A stretch of DNA of 64,000 nucleotides, taken from contig NZ_CP007595.1 in NCBI RefSeq assembly GCF_000785535.1, positions 2,130,439 through 2,194,438 of the forward strand, given 5' to 3'. The position numbers were made by a program, and so were the translations under genes. This DNA comes from Arthrobacter sp. PAMC 25486. Lineage in GTDB: Bacteria > Actinomycetota > Actinomycetes > Actinomycetales > Micrococcaceae. The notes beneath the pieces were generated by a model. That model was not told where the DNA came from. It saw only the letters and a list, made by a program, of their open reading frames with translations, and did no database searches. Each line of letters starts with the position of its first letter. Position 1 is the first letter of the stretch. Shown piece after piece: positions 24,735 through 34,358 of this stretch.

Positions 24735-25781
24735 CTACTTCTGCGCCCACCTGTTGATGTCAGATTCGACGGCGAACTCGTCAATCGCGGTCAGCTCGGC
24801 TTCGCTGAAGTCAAGGTTGTTGATCGCGGCCACGCTGTTCTCCAGCTGCGCAACGCTCGAGGCGCCCACGAGTGCCGAGGTGACGGGGCTGCCCTTGATC
24901 TGCCCACGCAGGAGCCAGGCAATGGCCATCTGTGCCAGCGACTGGCCACGCCCGGAGGCAATCTCGTTCAGGCCCCGAACGCGGGCCATCTTTTCCTCCG
25001 TCAGGTCGTTTTCCGACAGGAAGTGCTCCTTGGCTGCGCGGGAATCAGCCGGCACACCCTTGAGGTACCGATCCGTCAGCACACCCTGCGCCAGCGGCGA
25101 GAAGGCAATGGAACCGGCCCCGACGGCGTCGAGCGCTTCGTAGAGGTTAGGCTCCCCGTTCTCGGTCCAACGGTTAAGCATGGAGTAGGAGGGCTGGTGG
25201 ATGAGCAGCGGGGTGCCCATTTCCTTCAGGATCCGGGCGGCTTCAAGCGTCTGGGCCGGAGTGTAGGAGGAGATGCCGGCGTACAAAGCCTTGCCGGAGC
25301 GGACCGCATGGTCCAGGGCACCCATGGTTTCCTCCATGGGGGTGTCCGGATCGGGTCGGTGGCTGTAGAAAATGTCCACGTAGTCCAGGCCCATGCGGGT
25401 CAGCGACTCGTCCAGGCTGCCCAGCAGGCTCTTGCGTGAACCCCACTCACCGTACGGGCCGGGCCACATCAGGTAGCCGGCCTTGGTGGAGATGACCAGT
25501 TCGTTGCGGTGGGCGCGGAAGTCGTCCTTGAAATGGCGGCCAAAGTTGGTCTCGGCGCTGCCGGCCGGCGGCCCGTAGTTGTTAGCCAGGTCAAAGTGCG
25601 TGACACCCAGGTCAAAGGCGCGGCGCAGGATGTCGCGCTGCACCTCGAACGGCTTGTCATCACCAAAGTTGTGCCACAGTCCCAGTGAGATGGCGGGCAG
25701 TTTCAGCCCGCTGCGGCCGACTCGGCGGTAGGGCATGGTTTCATAGCGGTTCTCCGCGGCGTGAAAGGTCATACCTGACAT
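24735..25781 (-). CDS. Aldo/keto reductase (YghZ / L-glyceraldehyde-3-phosphate reductase type)
   Basis: 348 aa from the ATG at 25781; the frame continues upstream but homologues begin near here, and ATG 25772 is an alternative. Catalytic Asp and Tyr are in HFDLANNYGPPAG, Lys in ISTKAGY, and the conserved His in FYSHRPDPDTP. ISSYTPAQTLEAARIL and SPVTSALVGASSVAQL are typical of the YghZ/Kv-beta-like AKR14 group that reduces methylglyoxal and L-glyceraldehyde-3-phosphate with NADPH. Substrate here not proven. It stands alone between the disrupted glgX and ino1. Confidence 0.87.
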   Translation of the reverse strand: MSGMTFHAAENRYETMPYRRVGRSGLKLPAISLGLWHNFGDDKPFEVQRDILRRAFDLGVTHFDLANNYGPPAGSAETNFGRHFKDDFRAHRNELVISTKAGYLMWPGPYGEWGSRKSLLGSLDESLTRMGLDYVDIFYSHRPDPDTPMEETMGALDHAVRSGKALYAGISSYTPAQTLEAARILKEMGTPLLIHQPSYSMLNRWTENGEPNLYEALDAVGAGSIAFSPLAQGVLTDRYLKGVPADSRAAKEHFLSENDLTEEKMARVRGLNEIASGRGQSLAQMAIAWLLRGQIKGSPVTSALVGASSVAQLENSVAAINNLDFSEAELTAIDEFAVESDINRWAQK

Positions 25782-25809
25782 CTTGCCACTTAAATACTGT
25801 GAGCTGCGT

Positions 25810-27930
25810 CTAGTCTCGGTCCGGAGCGCGCAGCACAAGAACCGAGTGGGCCGTCACGGTCACTTTCCCAGCGGCCATAAACTCGTTAGCGGCAACCCCG
25901 TCCGTATGAATTTCCACCACCCACCGCGGCGCATAGTCGTCGCCCGGGAGGGTAAAGTCGACGGCCCCGTCACCGCCGTTGAACAGCAGCAGGAAGCAGT
26001 CATCCACCACGGGCCGGCCCCACGCGTCGCAGTCGGGGAGGCCGCCACCGTTGAGGAACACCCCGATGCTGCGTCCGAATCCGCTGTCCCAGTCGGCGGG
26101 CGCCATGGCGGCGGCGTCGGGGCGCAGCCACACAATGTCCGGCAGTGCGCCGTCGTCCCCGCGTTCCACTGGGTGCCCATCAAAAAACCGGCGACGGCGG
26201 AACACCGGGTGCGCCTCCCTCAACCGTGCCAGCCGGGAGACAAAGTCGATGAGCCCGGCGTCGGCCTTGGCCCAGTCGACCCAGCTCAGCGGCGTATCCT
26301 GGGCGTAGGCGTTGTTGTTGCCGTTCTGGCTGCGGCCCAGCTCATCGCCGTGCAATAGCATGGGCACACCCTGGGACAGTAGCAGCGTGGTGAGGAAGTT
26401 GCGTTGTTGGCGGGCCCGCAGCCCCTGCACGGCGGGGTCATCGCTGGGCCCTTCCACCCCGCTGTTCCAGGAACGGTTGTGGGATTCGCCGTCGCGGTTC
26501 TCCTCCCCGTTCGCTTCGTTATGCTTGTCGTTGTAGCTGACCAGGTCGGCCAGGGTGAAGCCGTCGTGGGCGGTGACGAAGTTGATGGAGGCCACAGGGC
26601 GGCGCCCGGAATGGCCGTAAAGGTCCGACGATCCCGTCAGCCGGGCAGCAAATTCGCCCAAGGTCGAGGGCTCGCCGCGCCAAAAGTCCCGGACGGTGTC
26701 CCGGAATTTCCCGTTCCATTCGGTCCATTGCGGCGGAAAATTTCCCACCTGGTAGCCGCCGGGGCCCAGGTCCTAGGGTTCCGCAATGAGCTTCACCCTC
26801 GAGATCACCGGATCCTGCTGGACCATTTCAAAGAACGAGGAAAGTTTGTCGACGTCATAAAACTCGCGGGCAAGGGTGGCCGCAAGGTCGAAACGGAAGC
26901 CGTCAACGTGCATTTCGTTGACCCAGTAACGCAGCGAATCCATGATCAGTTGGAGCGAGTGCGGCGACCGGACATTCAGCGAATTTCCGGTGCCTGTGTA
27001 GTCGAGATACAGCTCCTTGTTTTCCTCCTGCAGCCGGTAATAGGCATCGTTGTCGATCCCGCGGAAGGACAGGGTGGGGCCCAGGTTGCTACCCTCCGCC
27101 GTGTGGTTGTACACCACGTCAAGGATCACTTCCAGGCCGTTGCGGTGCAGTTCCTTGACCATGGCCTTGAACTCGCGCACGTGGTCACCGGGCTCGGAGG
27201 TGGAGGCGTATTCGTTGTGCGGGGCGAAAAAGCCGATGGTGTTGTAACCCCAATAGTTCCGCAGCCCCATTCCCAGCAGCCGCTCATCCTGGACAAATTG
27301 GTGCACCGGCATGAGTTCGACGGCGGTTGCCCCCAGTTTTTTGAGGTGGGCCACAACGGATGGGTGGGCCACCGCGGCGTAGGTGCCGCGCAGTTCCTCG
27401 GGAACATCGGGGTGCAGCTTCGTCAGGCCCTTGACGTGGGCCTCATAAATGAGGCTCTCGTGGTACGGAATGTCAAGCTTTTTGTCCATGGTGCCGTCCG
27501 TGTTGCGCCAGTCGAAAAGGTCGTCGACCACCACGCTTTTGTACGTGTGGGCGGCCGAATCGGCGTCGTTGCGCACCAGCGGTTCCCCCAACTGGTAGCC
27601 AAAGACCTCCTGGCCCCAGTCAACGGTGCCGTCGATCCCCTTCGCGTAAGGGTCAAGGAGCAGCTTTGCGGAATTGAAGCGCATACCGTTGGCCGGATCC
27701 CAGGGCCCGTCAACGCGGTATCCGTACCGCTGGCCCGGGCCGACTCCCGGCACGTAGCCGTGCCACACGTAGCCGTCCACCTCCGTCAGCGGGAGGGCTG
27801 TTTCCTTGCCATCCTGGTCAAAAAGGCACAGTTGCACCGACTCTGCCCCGTCGCTGAACAGCGCAAAGTTGGTACCTGCTGCGTCAACGTGGGCACCCAG
27901 CGGATGATCCCTGCCCGGCCAGATTTCCAT
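25810..27930 (-). pseudogene. glgX: Glycogen debranching enzyme GlgX, interrupted by an in-frame TAG
   Basis: Two adjacent pieces of one ~706-codon gene in the same frame. The first (27930-26773) holds the CBM48 domain and GH13 regions (VYNHTAEG, GFRFDLAATLAR with the nucleophile Asp) and stops at TAG directly after VKLIAEP. The downstream sequence continues in frame as DLGPGGYQVGNFPPQWTEW with the rest of the barrel (FVTAHDGFTLADL) and C-terminal domain. Homologues read AEPWDLG, so codon 386 is TGG (Trp) changed to TAG, one residue-pair after the catalytic Glu. Either a true nonsense mutation or a one-base sequencing error. Reinitiation at GTG 26748 would not restore a single enzyme. Confidence 0.85.
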
Positions 27931-27957
27931 GACTTCCCCTGAAAGTTGCTGTTCACG

Positions 27958-29601
27958 CTACAGTTTTATTTGGCACAACCGTGCCCAAACGGGTGGAATT
28001 CTTTGCGCCAGCTGCCCCGCGTTCAGCGGGCTGCCGCGATCCTGCCGGGACAGCTCGCCGTGGAGAGCTGCTGCGAGCGCGGCAGTTCGGGCCAGATCGT
28101 GCGGCGCCAGGTTCCCGGCCGAAGCCCCGGCTCCTGCACCGCCGGCCCTGCCGCCACCCATATCTGCGGTGCCCGCTGCAGTTGGAGTCTCCGCCGCCAT
28201 GGCCAGTAGGGCCACGAGAATGCCTGCCAGGGTGTCGCCGCTTCCGGCTGTGGCCAGCGCCGGGGAGCCGTTGGCTTGGGTGTACGCACAACCGTCTGGT
28301 GCCGCCACCACCGTTGTGGCACCCTTGAGCAGCACCACGGCACCAAACAGCGCCGCGGCCCGGCGGGCTGCGGCGAGTGGCGCCGCCGAAATCCTGTCCC
28401 GGTCCAGGTCCACGCCGTGGCACTGAAAAAGGGCGGCCAGTTCCCCGGCATGCGGGGTGAGGACCAAACACGCGTTCCCGTCCTCCGTGGAAGGCACTAC
28501 GAACGGCAGTGCCGCGGCGTCAACCACGGTGGGCAGGCCACTGGCCATGGCTGCCTCTGCACGCCGGCGCTGCTGCGGGTCCCCGTCAATGCCGGGGCCG
28601 GCCAGCCATGCTTGAACTCGAACAGTCTCCGGGAACTCCCCGGAGCACACCACCTCAGGGTTCCGCAGTTGCACTGCGCCGACCACCCGCTCCGGGCCGA
28701 GGTAGCGAACCATCCCGGGTCCGCACGCCGACGCCGCGGCAACCGCCAAGATCCCCGCACCCGGATAGTGCGCGGACCCGGCAATAATTCCGGCAACGCC
28801 CCGCGTGTATTTATGGTCCGTGGCGCGGGGACGGGGCAGCAGCGCCGCCACGTCCCCCGGCTCCAACCGCACCACATCCGGGGCACCCAAAAAGTCCGCA
28901 ATACCCAGGTCGACGCACCGCACCTCGCCGCACAATTGTTCAGCAGGGGACGCCAGCAGGGCCGTTTTCAGGGCCCCAAAAGTCACCGTGAGATCGGCGC
29001 GCAGCACCGGCCCATGCACCTCCCCGGTAGTGGCATCCACGCCGCTGGGCAGATCGCACGCCACAACCGCCGGGCGTGCGCCACCCGCCAGAACCTCCAA
29101 CGCGGCAACGATTCCGGCTGCCGGTTCGCGCAGGCCGCCCCTGCCACCTGTGCCCAGCAGTCCGTCAATCACGACGTCGGACAGCTTGGCTTCCGCCAGA
29201 AAGGTCGCCACTGTCCCGGCACCGGGCGGCAGGGCTGCGCCGGCACGCTCCGAACGAGCCACGCCGGGGCCTGGCAGCAGCGAAAGGCACCGCCCGCCCG
29301 CCTTCTCAAAAGCAGCCAGCGCCTCGGGATGGGTCCGATCGCTGGTGAGCAACGCCGTCGTGCGCGTTCCTCGACTAGCCAGCCAGGCGCCGGCGTAAAG
29401 CGCGTCCCCGCCATTGTTGCCCGAGCCGATCAGCAGCACCGCCCGGGCACCATAGACACCGCGGCCGCAGGAACGCAGGGTGGCTGCCACCCCCATGGCC
29501 AGGCCGTGCGCCGCCGTGCGCATCAGCTCCGGGCCGCGTCCGGCAGCCAGGAACGGCTGTTCGGCGGCACGGACGGCGGCGGCGGTGTAGGCGCGGAGCA
29601 T
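27958..29601 (-). CDS. nnr: Bifunctional NAD(P)H-hydrate epimerase / ADP-dependent hydrate dehydratase
   Basis: 547 aa repair enzyme for damaged NAD(P)HX. The N-terminal YjeF_N (NnrE) domain, ~1-225, has GSGNNGGDALYAGAWLASRG and VIDGLLGTGGRG. The C-terminal ribokinase-like NnrD domain, ~235-540, has ITPHAGEL-like VLTPHAGELAALF and catalytic GSGDTLAGILVALL. The ATG at 29601 lies just past the acpS stop, with GAGAG upstream; TTG 29616 is an alternative that would overlap acpS. A Gly/Ala-rich insertion (~505-520) is unusual. Confidence 0.93.
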   Translation of the reverse strand: MLRAYTAAAVRAAEQPFLAAGRGPELMRTAAHGLAMGVAATLRSCGRGVYGARAVLLIGSGNNGGDALYAGAWLASRGTRTTALLTSDRTHPEALAAFEKAGGRCLSLLPGPGVARSERAGAALPPGAGTVATFLAEAKLSDVVIDGLLGTGGRGGLREPAAGIVAALEVLAGGARPAVVACDLPSGVDATTGEVHGPVLRADLTVTFGALKTALLASPAEQLCGEVRCVDLGIADFLGAPDVVRLEPGDVAALLPRPRATDHKYTRGVAGIIAGSAHYPGAGILAVAAASACGPGMVRYLGPERVVGAVQLRNPEVVCSGEFPETVRVQAWLAGPGIDGDPQQRRRAEAAMASGLPTVVDAAALPFVVPSTEDGNACLVLTPHAGELAALFQCHGVDLDRDRISAAPLAAARRAAALFGAVVLLKGATTVVAAPDGCAYTQANGSPALATAGSGDTLAGILVALLAMAAETPTAAGTADMGGGRAGGAGAGASAGNLAPHDLARTAALAAALHGELSRQDRGSPLNAGQLAQRIPPVWARLCQIKL

Positions 29602-29602
29602 G

Positions 29603-29950
29603 TCAGCTCTCAGCAATCACCATGGCTGTGGAAATTCCGCCGTCGTGGCTCATGGACAGGTGCCAGTGCTTGATGCCCTTTGCCTTGGCGACGGCGGCGA
29701 CGGTGCCCTTGACGTTGATGGTGGGGCCGTGCTCGTCGAGACCGATCCAGCAGTCCTGCCAGTTCATGCCGGCGGGGGCCCCCAGCGCCTTGGCCACAGA
29801 TTCCTTGGCGGCAAAGCGGGCGGCCAGCGACTGCGTGTTCAGGCCCCGCTCGGCCGGCACAAAGAGCCGGTCAAGCAGCCCGGGCGTGCGCTCAAGCTGC
29901 CGGCCGAAGCGCTCAATATCAACAACGTCCACACCAATGCCAATGATCAT
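29603..29950 (-). CDS. acpS: Holo-[acyl-carrier-protein] synthase
   Basis: 115 aa. [18 protein letters not shown] with the Mg-binding Asp, and [15 protein letters not shown] with the catalytic Glu/Lys, identify AcpS, which attaches 4'-phosphopantetheine from CoA to ACP. It immediately precedes nnr in the same transcription unit, a common actinobacterial arrangement, and lies near glmS and coaA; CoaA makes the CoA precursor. Confidence 0.95.
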   Translation of the reverse strand: MIIGIGVDVVDIERFGRQLERTPGLLDRLFVPAERGLNTQSLAARFAAKESVAKALGAPAGMNWQDCWIGLDEHGPTINVKGTVAAVAKAKGIKHWHLSMSHDGGISTAMVIAES

Positions 29951-30072
29951 GCCTCCACCCTATTCCCAGCCGCTCCGTTCGTCTCGCAAGTCCCCAGTCG
30001 CACCCACGTGTCGCAGGCTTCACGCGGGCCCCTCACGATCGTGGCCCCACCCAGTCTGTGCGCATGAAGCAC

Positions 30073-30120
30073 GACGGCGGCCGACGCCTTCCGCGGGGAA
30101 GGTCACCAGCCGCCGCCGTC
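30073..30120 (-). terminator. GC-rich hairpin downstream of glmS
   Basis: GACGGCGGC (30073-30081) pairs with GCCGCCGTC (30112-30120), with an inner CCTTCC/GGAAGG stem. The left arm starts with GCACGACGGCGG, the same 12-mer that starts the hairpin at 19152. Position suits termination of leftward glmS transcription. Confidence 0.5.
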
Positions 30121-30136
30121 CTTAACAGAAATGAAT

Positions 30137-30205
30137 TCGAGTACGCAGTTGTTGGACCAAAATGGCCAGAGTAAGCGCTTTCCAGGCGAACAACTGCGTA
30201 CTCGA
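30137..30205. repeat. 69-bp element with perfect 17-bp inverted ends, downstream of glmS
   Basis: TCGAGTACGCAGTTGTT at 30137-30153 is repeated perfectly in inverse at 30189-30205, separated by 35 bp. It lies 20 bp past the glmS stop. No T-run follows, so it may be a repeat-type hairpin rather than a classic terminator. Confidence 0.75.
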
Positions 30206-30224
30206 TCCAAGGACGCGGGAATCG

Positions 30225-32153
30225 TTACTCCACGGTCACGGACTTGGCCAGGTTGCGCGGCTGATCCACGTCGTAACCCTTGGCTGTGGCCAGCTCAAGG
30301 GCGAAGATCTGCAGCGGCACGGTGGCCAGCAGCGGCGCCAGGAGCGTGCTGGTTTCGGGGATGTAGAAGACGTGCTCGGCGTGCTCCCGCACGGACTCGT
30401 CGCCTTCTTCTGCGATCACAATGGTCATAGCGCCGCGGGCACGGACCTCCTGAATATTGGAGACAACCTTGGCGTGCAGGGAGTCGCGCCCGCGGGGGGA
30501 CGGCACCACCACAATGACCGGCTGGCCTTCTTCAATCAAGGCGATGGGACCGTGCTTGAGCTCGCCGGCAGCAAAGCCTTCGGCATGGATGTAAGCGAGC
30601 TCCTTGAGCTTGAGCGCACCTTCCATGGCCACAGGGTAACCCACGTGGCGACCCAAGAACAGGACGGTGCGGGTTTCGGACATGCTGCGCGCAAGGTCCC
30701 TGATCTGTCCCGAGTTGGCTATGACCGTGGCGATCTTGGCAGGGGTTTTCGCCAGTTCGGCCAGGATGTCCTTGATCTGGCCCTGGAACAGGTTGCCGCG
30801 CAGTTGTGCCAAATACAGCCCCAGCAGGTAGGTGGCGGTGATCTGTGCCAGGAACGCTTTGGTGGAGGCCACCGCAATTTCGGGGCCGGCATGCGTGTAG
30901 AGAACAGCGTCGGACTCGCGCGGGATGGTGGAGCCGTTGGTGTTGCAGATGGACACCGTCTTGGCGCCCTGTTCCCTGGCGTAACGAACGGCCATCAGGG
31001 TGTCCATGGTCTCGCCAGACTGGGAAATGGAGACGATCAGGGTCCGCTCGTCCACAATGGGGTCCCGGTACCTGAACTCGTGGGAGAGCTCCACTTCGGT
31101 GGGAATCCTGCACCAATGCTCAATGGCGTACTTGGCAACCTGGCCGGCATAGGCGGACGTGCCACAGGCCAGCACAATGATCTTGTTGATGGTCTTCAGG
31201 ACCGCGGGGTCAATGCGCAGCTCATCGAGGGTCAGGTTGCCGGCGCCATCATTGCGCCCCAGCAGGGTCTGGGCAACGGCGTCGGGCTGGTCGTTGATTT
31301 CCTTTTCCATGAAGGAGGCGAAGCCGTCCTTCTTGGCTGCGGCAGCATCCCAGTCCACCAAATATTCACGACCTTCGGCGGGGACGCCGAAGAAGTCGGT
31401 GATTTCCACCTGGTCGGCGGTGATGGTGACAACCTGGTTCTGCCCCAGCTCCACCGCCCGGCGGGTGTAGTCAATGAACCCGGAGACATCCGAGCCCAGG
31501 AAGTTCTCCCCGTCACCCAGCCCAACGACCAGCGGGGAGTTGCGGCGGGCCGCCACCACCACGCCGGGTTCTTCGGCATGAGTTGCCACGAGCGTAAAGG
31601 CACCTTCCAGCTGTTGTGCCACCAGCTGCATGGCCTGGGCGAGACGGCCGCCGATTCCGGCATAGGCACCTTCCGAGGAGCCGGCACCGTCCTCGGGCAG
31701 CCCGCGGAAGACCTCAGCCAACAAGGTGGCGGCAACTTCGGTGTCGGTGGCGGAGAGGAAGGTGTGCCCGCTCGCCACCAGGTCCGCCTTGAGCGGTGAG
31801 TAGTTTTCAATGATGCCGTTGTGAATCACGGCGAGGGCACCGCCGTCAACAACGTGGGGGTGGGCGTTGGCGTCCGTGGGGCCACCGTGCGTGGCCCAGC
31901 GGGTGTGGCCGATGCCGGTCGAAGCAGCAGAAACGGGATTGCTGGACAATTCCTCCAGCAAGTTGACCAGCTTGCCGCTCTTCTTGCGCATCTCGATGCC
32001 GTTGGCTCCCACAACCGCAATGCCGGCGGAGTCGTAGCCGCGATATTCCAGGCGGCGCAATCCCTCCACCAAGACTTCGAGGGCGCGCTGGCCTGTTGAC
32101 GAACTAGCATCCTGAGCCGGGGCGGTACCGGCGTATCCCACAATTCCACACAT
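30225..32153 (-). CDS. glmS: Glutamine-fructose-6-phosphate aminotransferase (isomerizing)
   Basis: 642 aa, first enzyme of UDP-GlcNAc synthesis. The start was set at ATG 32153 so that the mature protein begins with the catalytic Cys (MCGIVGYAG). N-terminal glutaminase (LEYRGYDSAGIAV, HTRWATHGGP), then two SIS domains (LACGTSAYAG, SISQSGETMDTLMAV, FLGRHVGYPVAMEGALKLKE) and the C-terminal QPRNLAKSVTVE. The residues ~75-95 linker and a Gly/Ser/Ala-rich insertion at ~120-135 are longer than in E. coli. No ribozyme or other leader was recognised upstream. Confidence 0.96.
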   Translation of the reverse strand: MCGIVGYAGTAPAQDASSSTGQRALEVLVEGLRRLEYRGYDSAGIAVVGANGIEMRKKSGKLVNLLEELSSNPVSAASTGIGHTRWATHGGPTDANAHPHVVDGGALAVIHNGIIENYSPLKADLVASGHTFLSATDTEVAATLLAEVFRGLPEDGAGSSEGAYAGIGGRLAQAMQLVAQQLEGAFTLVATHAEEPGVVVAARRNSPLVVGLGDGENFLGSDVSGFIDYTRRAVELGQNQVVTITADQVEITDFFGVPAEGREYLVDWDAAAAKKDGFASFMEKEINDQPDAVAQTLLGRNDGAGNLTLDELRIDPAVLKTINKIIVLACGTSAYAGQVAKYAIEHWCRIPTEVELSHEFRYRDPIVDERTLIVSISQSGETMDTLMAVRYAREQGAKTVSICNTNGSTIPRESDAVLYTHAGPEIAVASTKAFLAQITATYLLGLYLAQLRGNLFQGQIKDILAELAKTPAKIATVIANSGQIRDLARSMSETRTVLFLGRHVGYPVAMEGALKLKELAYIHAEGFAAGELKHGPIALIEEGQPVIVVVPSPRGRDSLHAKVVSNIQEVRARGAMTIVIAEEGDESVREHAEHVFYIPETSTLLAPLLATVPLQIFALELATAKGYDVDQPRNLAKSVTVE

Positions 32154-32295
32154 GAAAAACAATCATAAACCCCACAGAATATGGAGGACGTTCTACGTCC
32201 TTCCGTGGAAGACGGCCTAAGAAAGTGTCAGATAAGTCAGGGACCCCGCACGCCCTCGTTTCGCGCTGGATGCCAGACAGGGCAGAATTGGGGGT

Positions 32296-33264
32296 GTGAC
32301 AACGCAAAAAACCGAGTCAGGCAGCGGCGTCAGCGCCTCCCCCTTCGTGGAACTGGACCGCCAAACATGGTCCCGGCTGGCCAATAAAATTGAACAACCT
32401 CTGAATGAAGATGACGTCCAGCGGCTCCGCGGCCTGGGTGATCAACTCAACATGCGTGAAATACACGACGTTTACCTGCCGCTCTCCCGGCTGCTGAACC
32501 TGTATGTCGCCGCCGCCGGCCACCTGCACAGCGCCACCACCACCTTTTTGGGCGAACGCGGCTCCCGCACACCGTTCGTCATTGGCGTCGCTGGTTCCGT
32601 TGCCGTGGGCAAGTCAACAACGGCCCGCGTGCTGCGGGAGATGCTGCGCCGCTGGCCCGACACCCCCAATGTGGAGCTTGTCACCACCGACGGTTTCCTG
32701 TACCCCAACGCCGAGCTGGAGCGCCGCGGTCTCATGGGCCGCAAGGGCTTCCCCGAGTCCTACGACCGGCGGGCGCTCCTGCGCTTCGTCAGCGCCGTCA
32801 AGAGCGGGGCCGAGGAAGTCCGTGCCCCCATGTACTCGCACCTAACGTACGACATCCTCCCGGACAAAGAAGTCGTTGTCCGCCGCCCGGATGTGCTCAT
32901 TGTTGAGGGCCTTAACGTGCTGGCCGCTGCCCGCCCCCGCACCGATGGACGCTCCGGCCTTGCCGTCAGCGACTTCTTTGACTTTTCCATCTACGTGGAC
33001 GCGAAAACCAGCAACATTGAGCAGTGGTACATCGAGCGGTTCCGTTCACTGCGCACGGGTGCCTTCGCGGATCCGGACTCCTACTTTCGCCGCTATGCGG
33101 ACCTTTCCGACGTTGAGGCCACGGCCACGGCCTCCAAGATTTGGAAGAACATCAACGAGCCCAACCTGCTCCAGAATGTTTTACCCACCCGCGGCCGTGC
33201 GCAGCTGGTGCTGACCAAGGACGCCGACCACTCCATTCGCCGGATGCTGCTAAGGAAGGTCTAG
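32296..33264 (+). CDS. coaA: Pantothenate kinase (CoaA type I)
   Basis: 322 aa from a GTG start. P-loop [14 protein letters not shown] (K106), [28 protein letters not shown] and the [12 protein letters not shown] segment are those of prokaryotic type I CoaA, which phosphorylates pantothenate and is feedback-inhibited by CoA. Divergent from glmS with a 142-bp spacer. Its stop overlaps the GTG of the following carboxypeptidase (TAGTG), so the two are coupled. Confidence 0.95.
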   Translation: MTTQKTESGSGVSASPFVELDRQTWSRLANKIEQPLNEDDVQRLRGLGDQLNMREIHDVYLPLSRLLNLYVAAAGHLHSATTTFLGERGSRTPFVIGVAGSVAVGKSTTARVLREMLRRWPDTPNVELVTTDGFLYPNAELERRGLMGRKGFPESYDRRALLRFVSAVKSGAEEVRAPMYSHLTYDILPDKEVVVRRPDVLIVEGLNVLAAARPRTDGRSGLAVSDFFDFSIYVDAKTSNIEQWYIERFRSLRTGAFADPDSYFRRYADLSDVEATATASKIWKNINEPNLLQNVLPTRGRAQLVLTKDADHSIRRMLLRKV

Positions 33265-34298
33265 TGCCTGTCGTCGGCTTCCACCAGGCCCGCCGGCCCC
33301 GCCAAACAAGGGCCGAACGCTTGCGACGGGACCTTTCCTGGCCACGCCCCGGAGGCATCCTGGTCTCACTGGCAGGTGCCGCCCTGGTCTTTTCCGGTGC
33401 CTTGGCCCTGGGCCCTTCCGGGGAGCAGCCTTCCCCTGCCGCCGCTTCCTCCCTGCCAAGCACGACGCCAAACACCTCCACTGCGTCCGTCCCACCCGCC
33501 GTCAGTCCCCCAGCAGGCACCTTCGAAACCCCAACCTCTCCGGCGACGACACCAACGGCACGGGCGACCCTTGCACCGTCGGGCAGTTCCCCCTCAGCCA
33601 TCCCCGCACCGCTGCTGGTCGCCGGGGCGATCCCCGATTCCCCCATAGAAAAGCTCTTTGCAGCAGGCGGGGGCACTCCCACGGATCCTGCCCTGTTGGA
33701 CATCAACAACCCTGCCAGCCCGCTGGTCCTGGTCAACAAGCACCGGCCCCTGGTGCCGGTAGACTACGCCCCGGCAGACCTGGTGCCCCCGGCGGTACCG
33801 TCCGGTTCGGCCGAACCCGTGCTGGTCCGGGCCGAGGCCGCAAGCGCTCTGGAGAGCATGTTTGCTGCTGCAACAACGGAAGGCGTCAGCATCAACGTCA
33901 AGAGCAGTTATCGCTCCTATGAGACCCAGGTCAGTGTTTACTACGGTTATGTCGCCGAGAAGGGTGTGGCAGCAGCGGACACCACCTCAGCCCGCCCCGG
34001 GTTCTCCGAGCATCAAACCGGACTGGCCGTTGACATCGGTGACGCCACTGCCGGGACACTCTGCGATTTCAACTCTTGTTTTGCAGACACCGCAGCAGCT
34101 CAGTGGGTGGCCCTGCATGGCGCCGACTACGGATTCGTCGTTCGGTACGTCCCTGGCGAGGAGGCCGTCACCGGATATCTTGCCGAACCCTGGCACCTGC
34201 GCTTCGTCGGCGAGGCCGCCGCCCAGGACATGGCAGTTCGAGGAATCCACAGCTACGAGGAATATCTAGGGCTGCCCGGAGCACCCGGCTACAAATAG
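33264..34298 (+). CDS. D-alanyl-D-alanine carboxypeptidase, VanY/M15B type, membrane-anchored
   Basis: 344 aa from the GTG at 33264 (AAGGAAGG upstream; overlaps the coaA stop). N-terminal basic region, one membrane segment at ~31-50, a Pro/Ser/Thr/Ala linker (~51-125), then the M15B peptidase: SSYRSYETQ with R217, FSEHQTGLAVDIGD with zinc ligands H250 and D257, and EPWHLRFVG with H311. Expected to trim the terminal D-Ala from peptidoglycan stem peptides outside the membrane. Probably a peptidoglycan-maturation enzyme rather than a vancomycin-resistance factor, as no van genes are nearby. Confidence 0.85.
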   Translation: MPVVGFHQARRPRQTRAERLRRDLSWPRPGGILVSLAGAALVFSGALALGPSGEQPSPAAASSLPSTTPNTSTASVPPAVSPPAGTFETPTSPATTPTARATLAPSGSSPSAIPAPLLVAGAIPDSPIEKLFAAGGGTPTDPALLDINNPASPLVLVNKHRPLVPVDYAPADLVPPAVPSGSAEPVLVRAEAASALESMFAAATTEGVSINVKSSYRSYETQVSVYYGYVAEKGVAAADTTSARPGFSEHQTGLAVDIGDATAGTLCDFNSCFADTAAAQWVALHGADYGFVVRYVPGEEAVTGYLAEPWHLRFVGEAAAQDMAVRGIHSYEEYLGLPGAPGYK

Positions 34299-34358
34299 CA
34301 CTACAGAAATTTTCTTTGAAATCCCCCGGAACCGCCAAGAGTGCGGTATTTTAGGGGC

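Noticed and set aside
26404..27942. Long open frame (512 codons) on the plus strand opposite glgX
   Set aside because: It is antisense to clear GlgX sequence in two places, has no recognisable protein motif, and such long shadow frames are expected in high-GC DNA.
30162..31799. 545-codon plus-strand frame opposite glmS
   Set aside because: Antisense to the fully conserved GlmS; no family features.
33264..34298. Vancomycin-resistance VanY
   Set aside because: No vanH/A/X or vanS/R genes are nearby; M15B carboxypeptidases are common housekeeping envelope enzymes.
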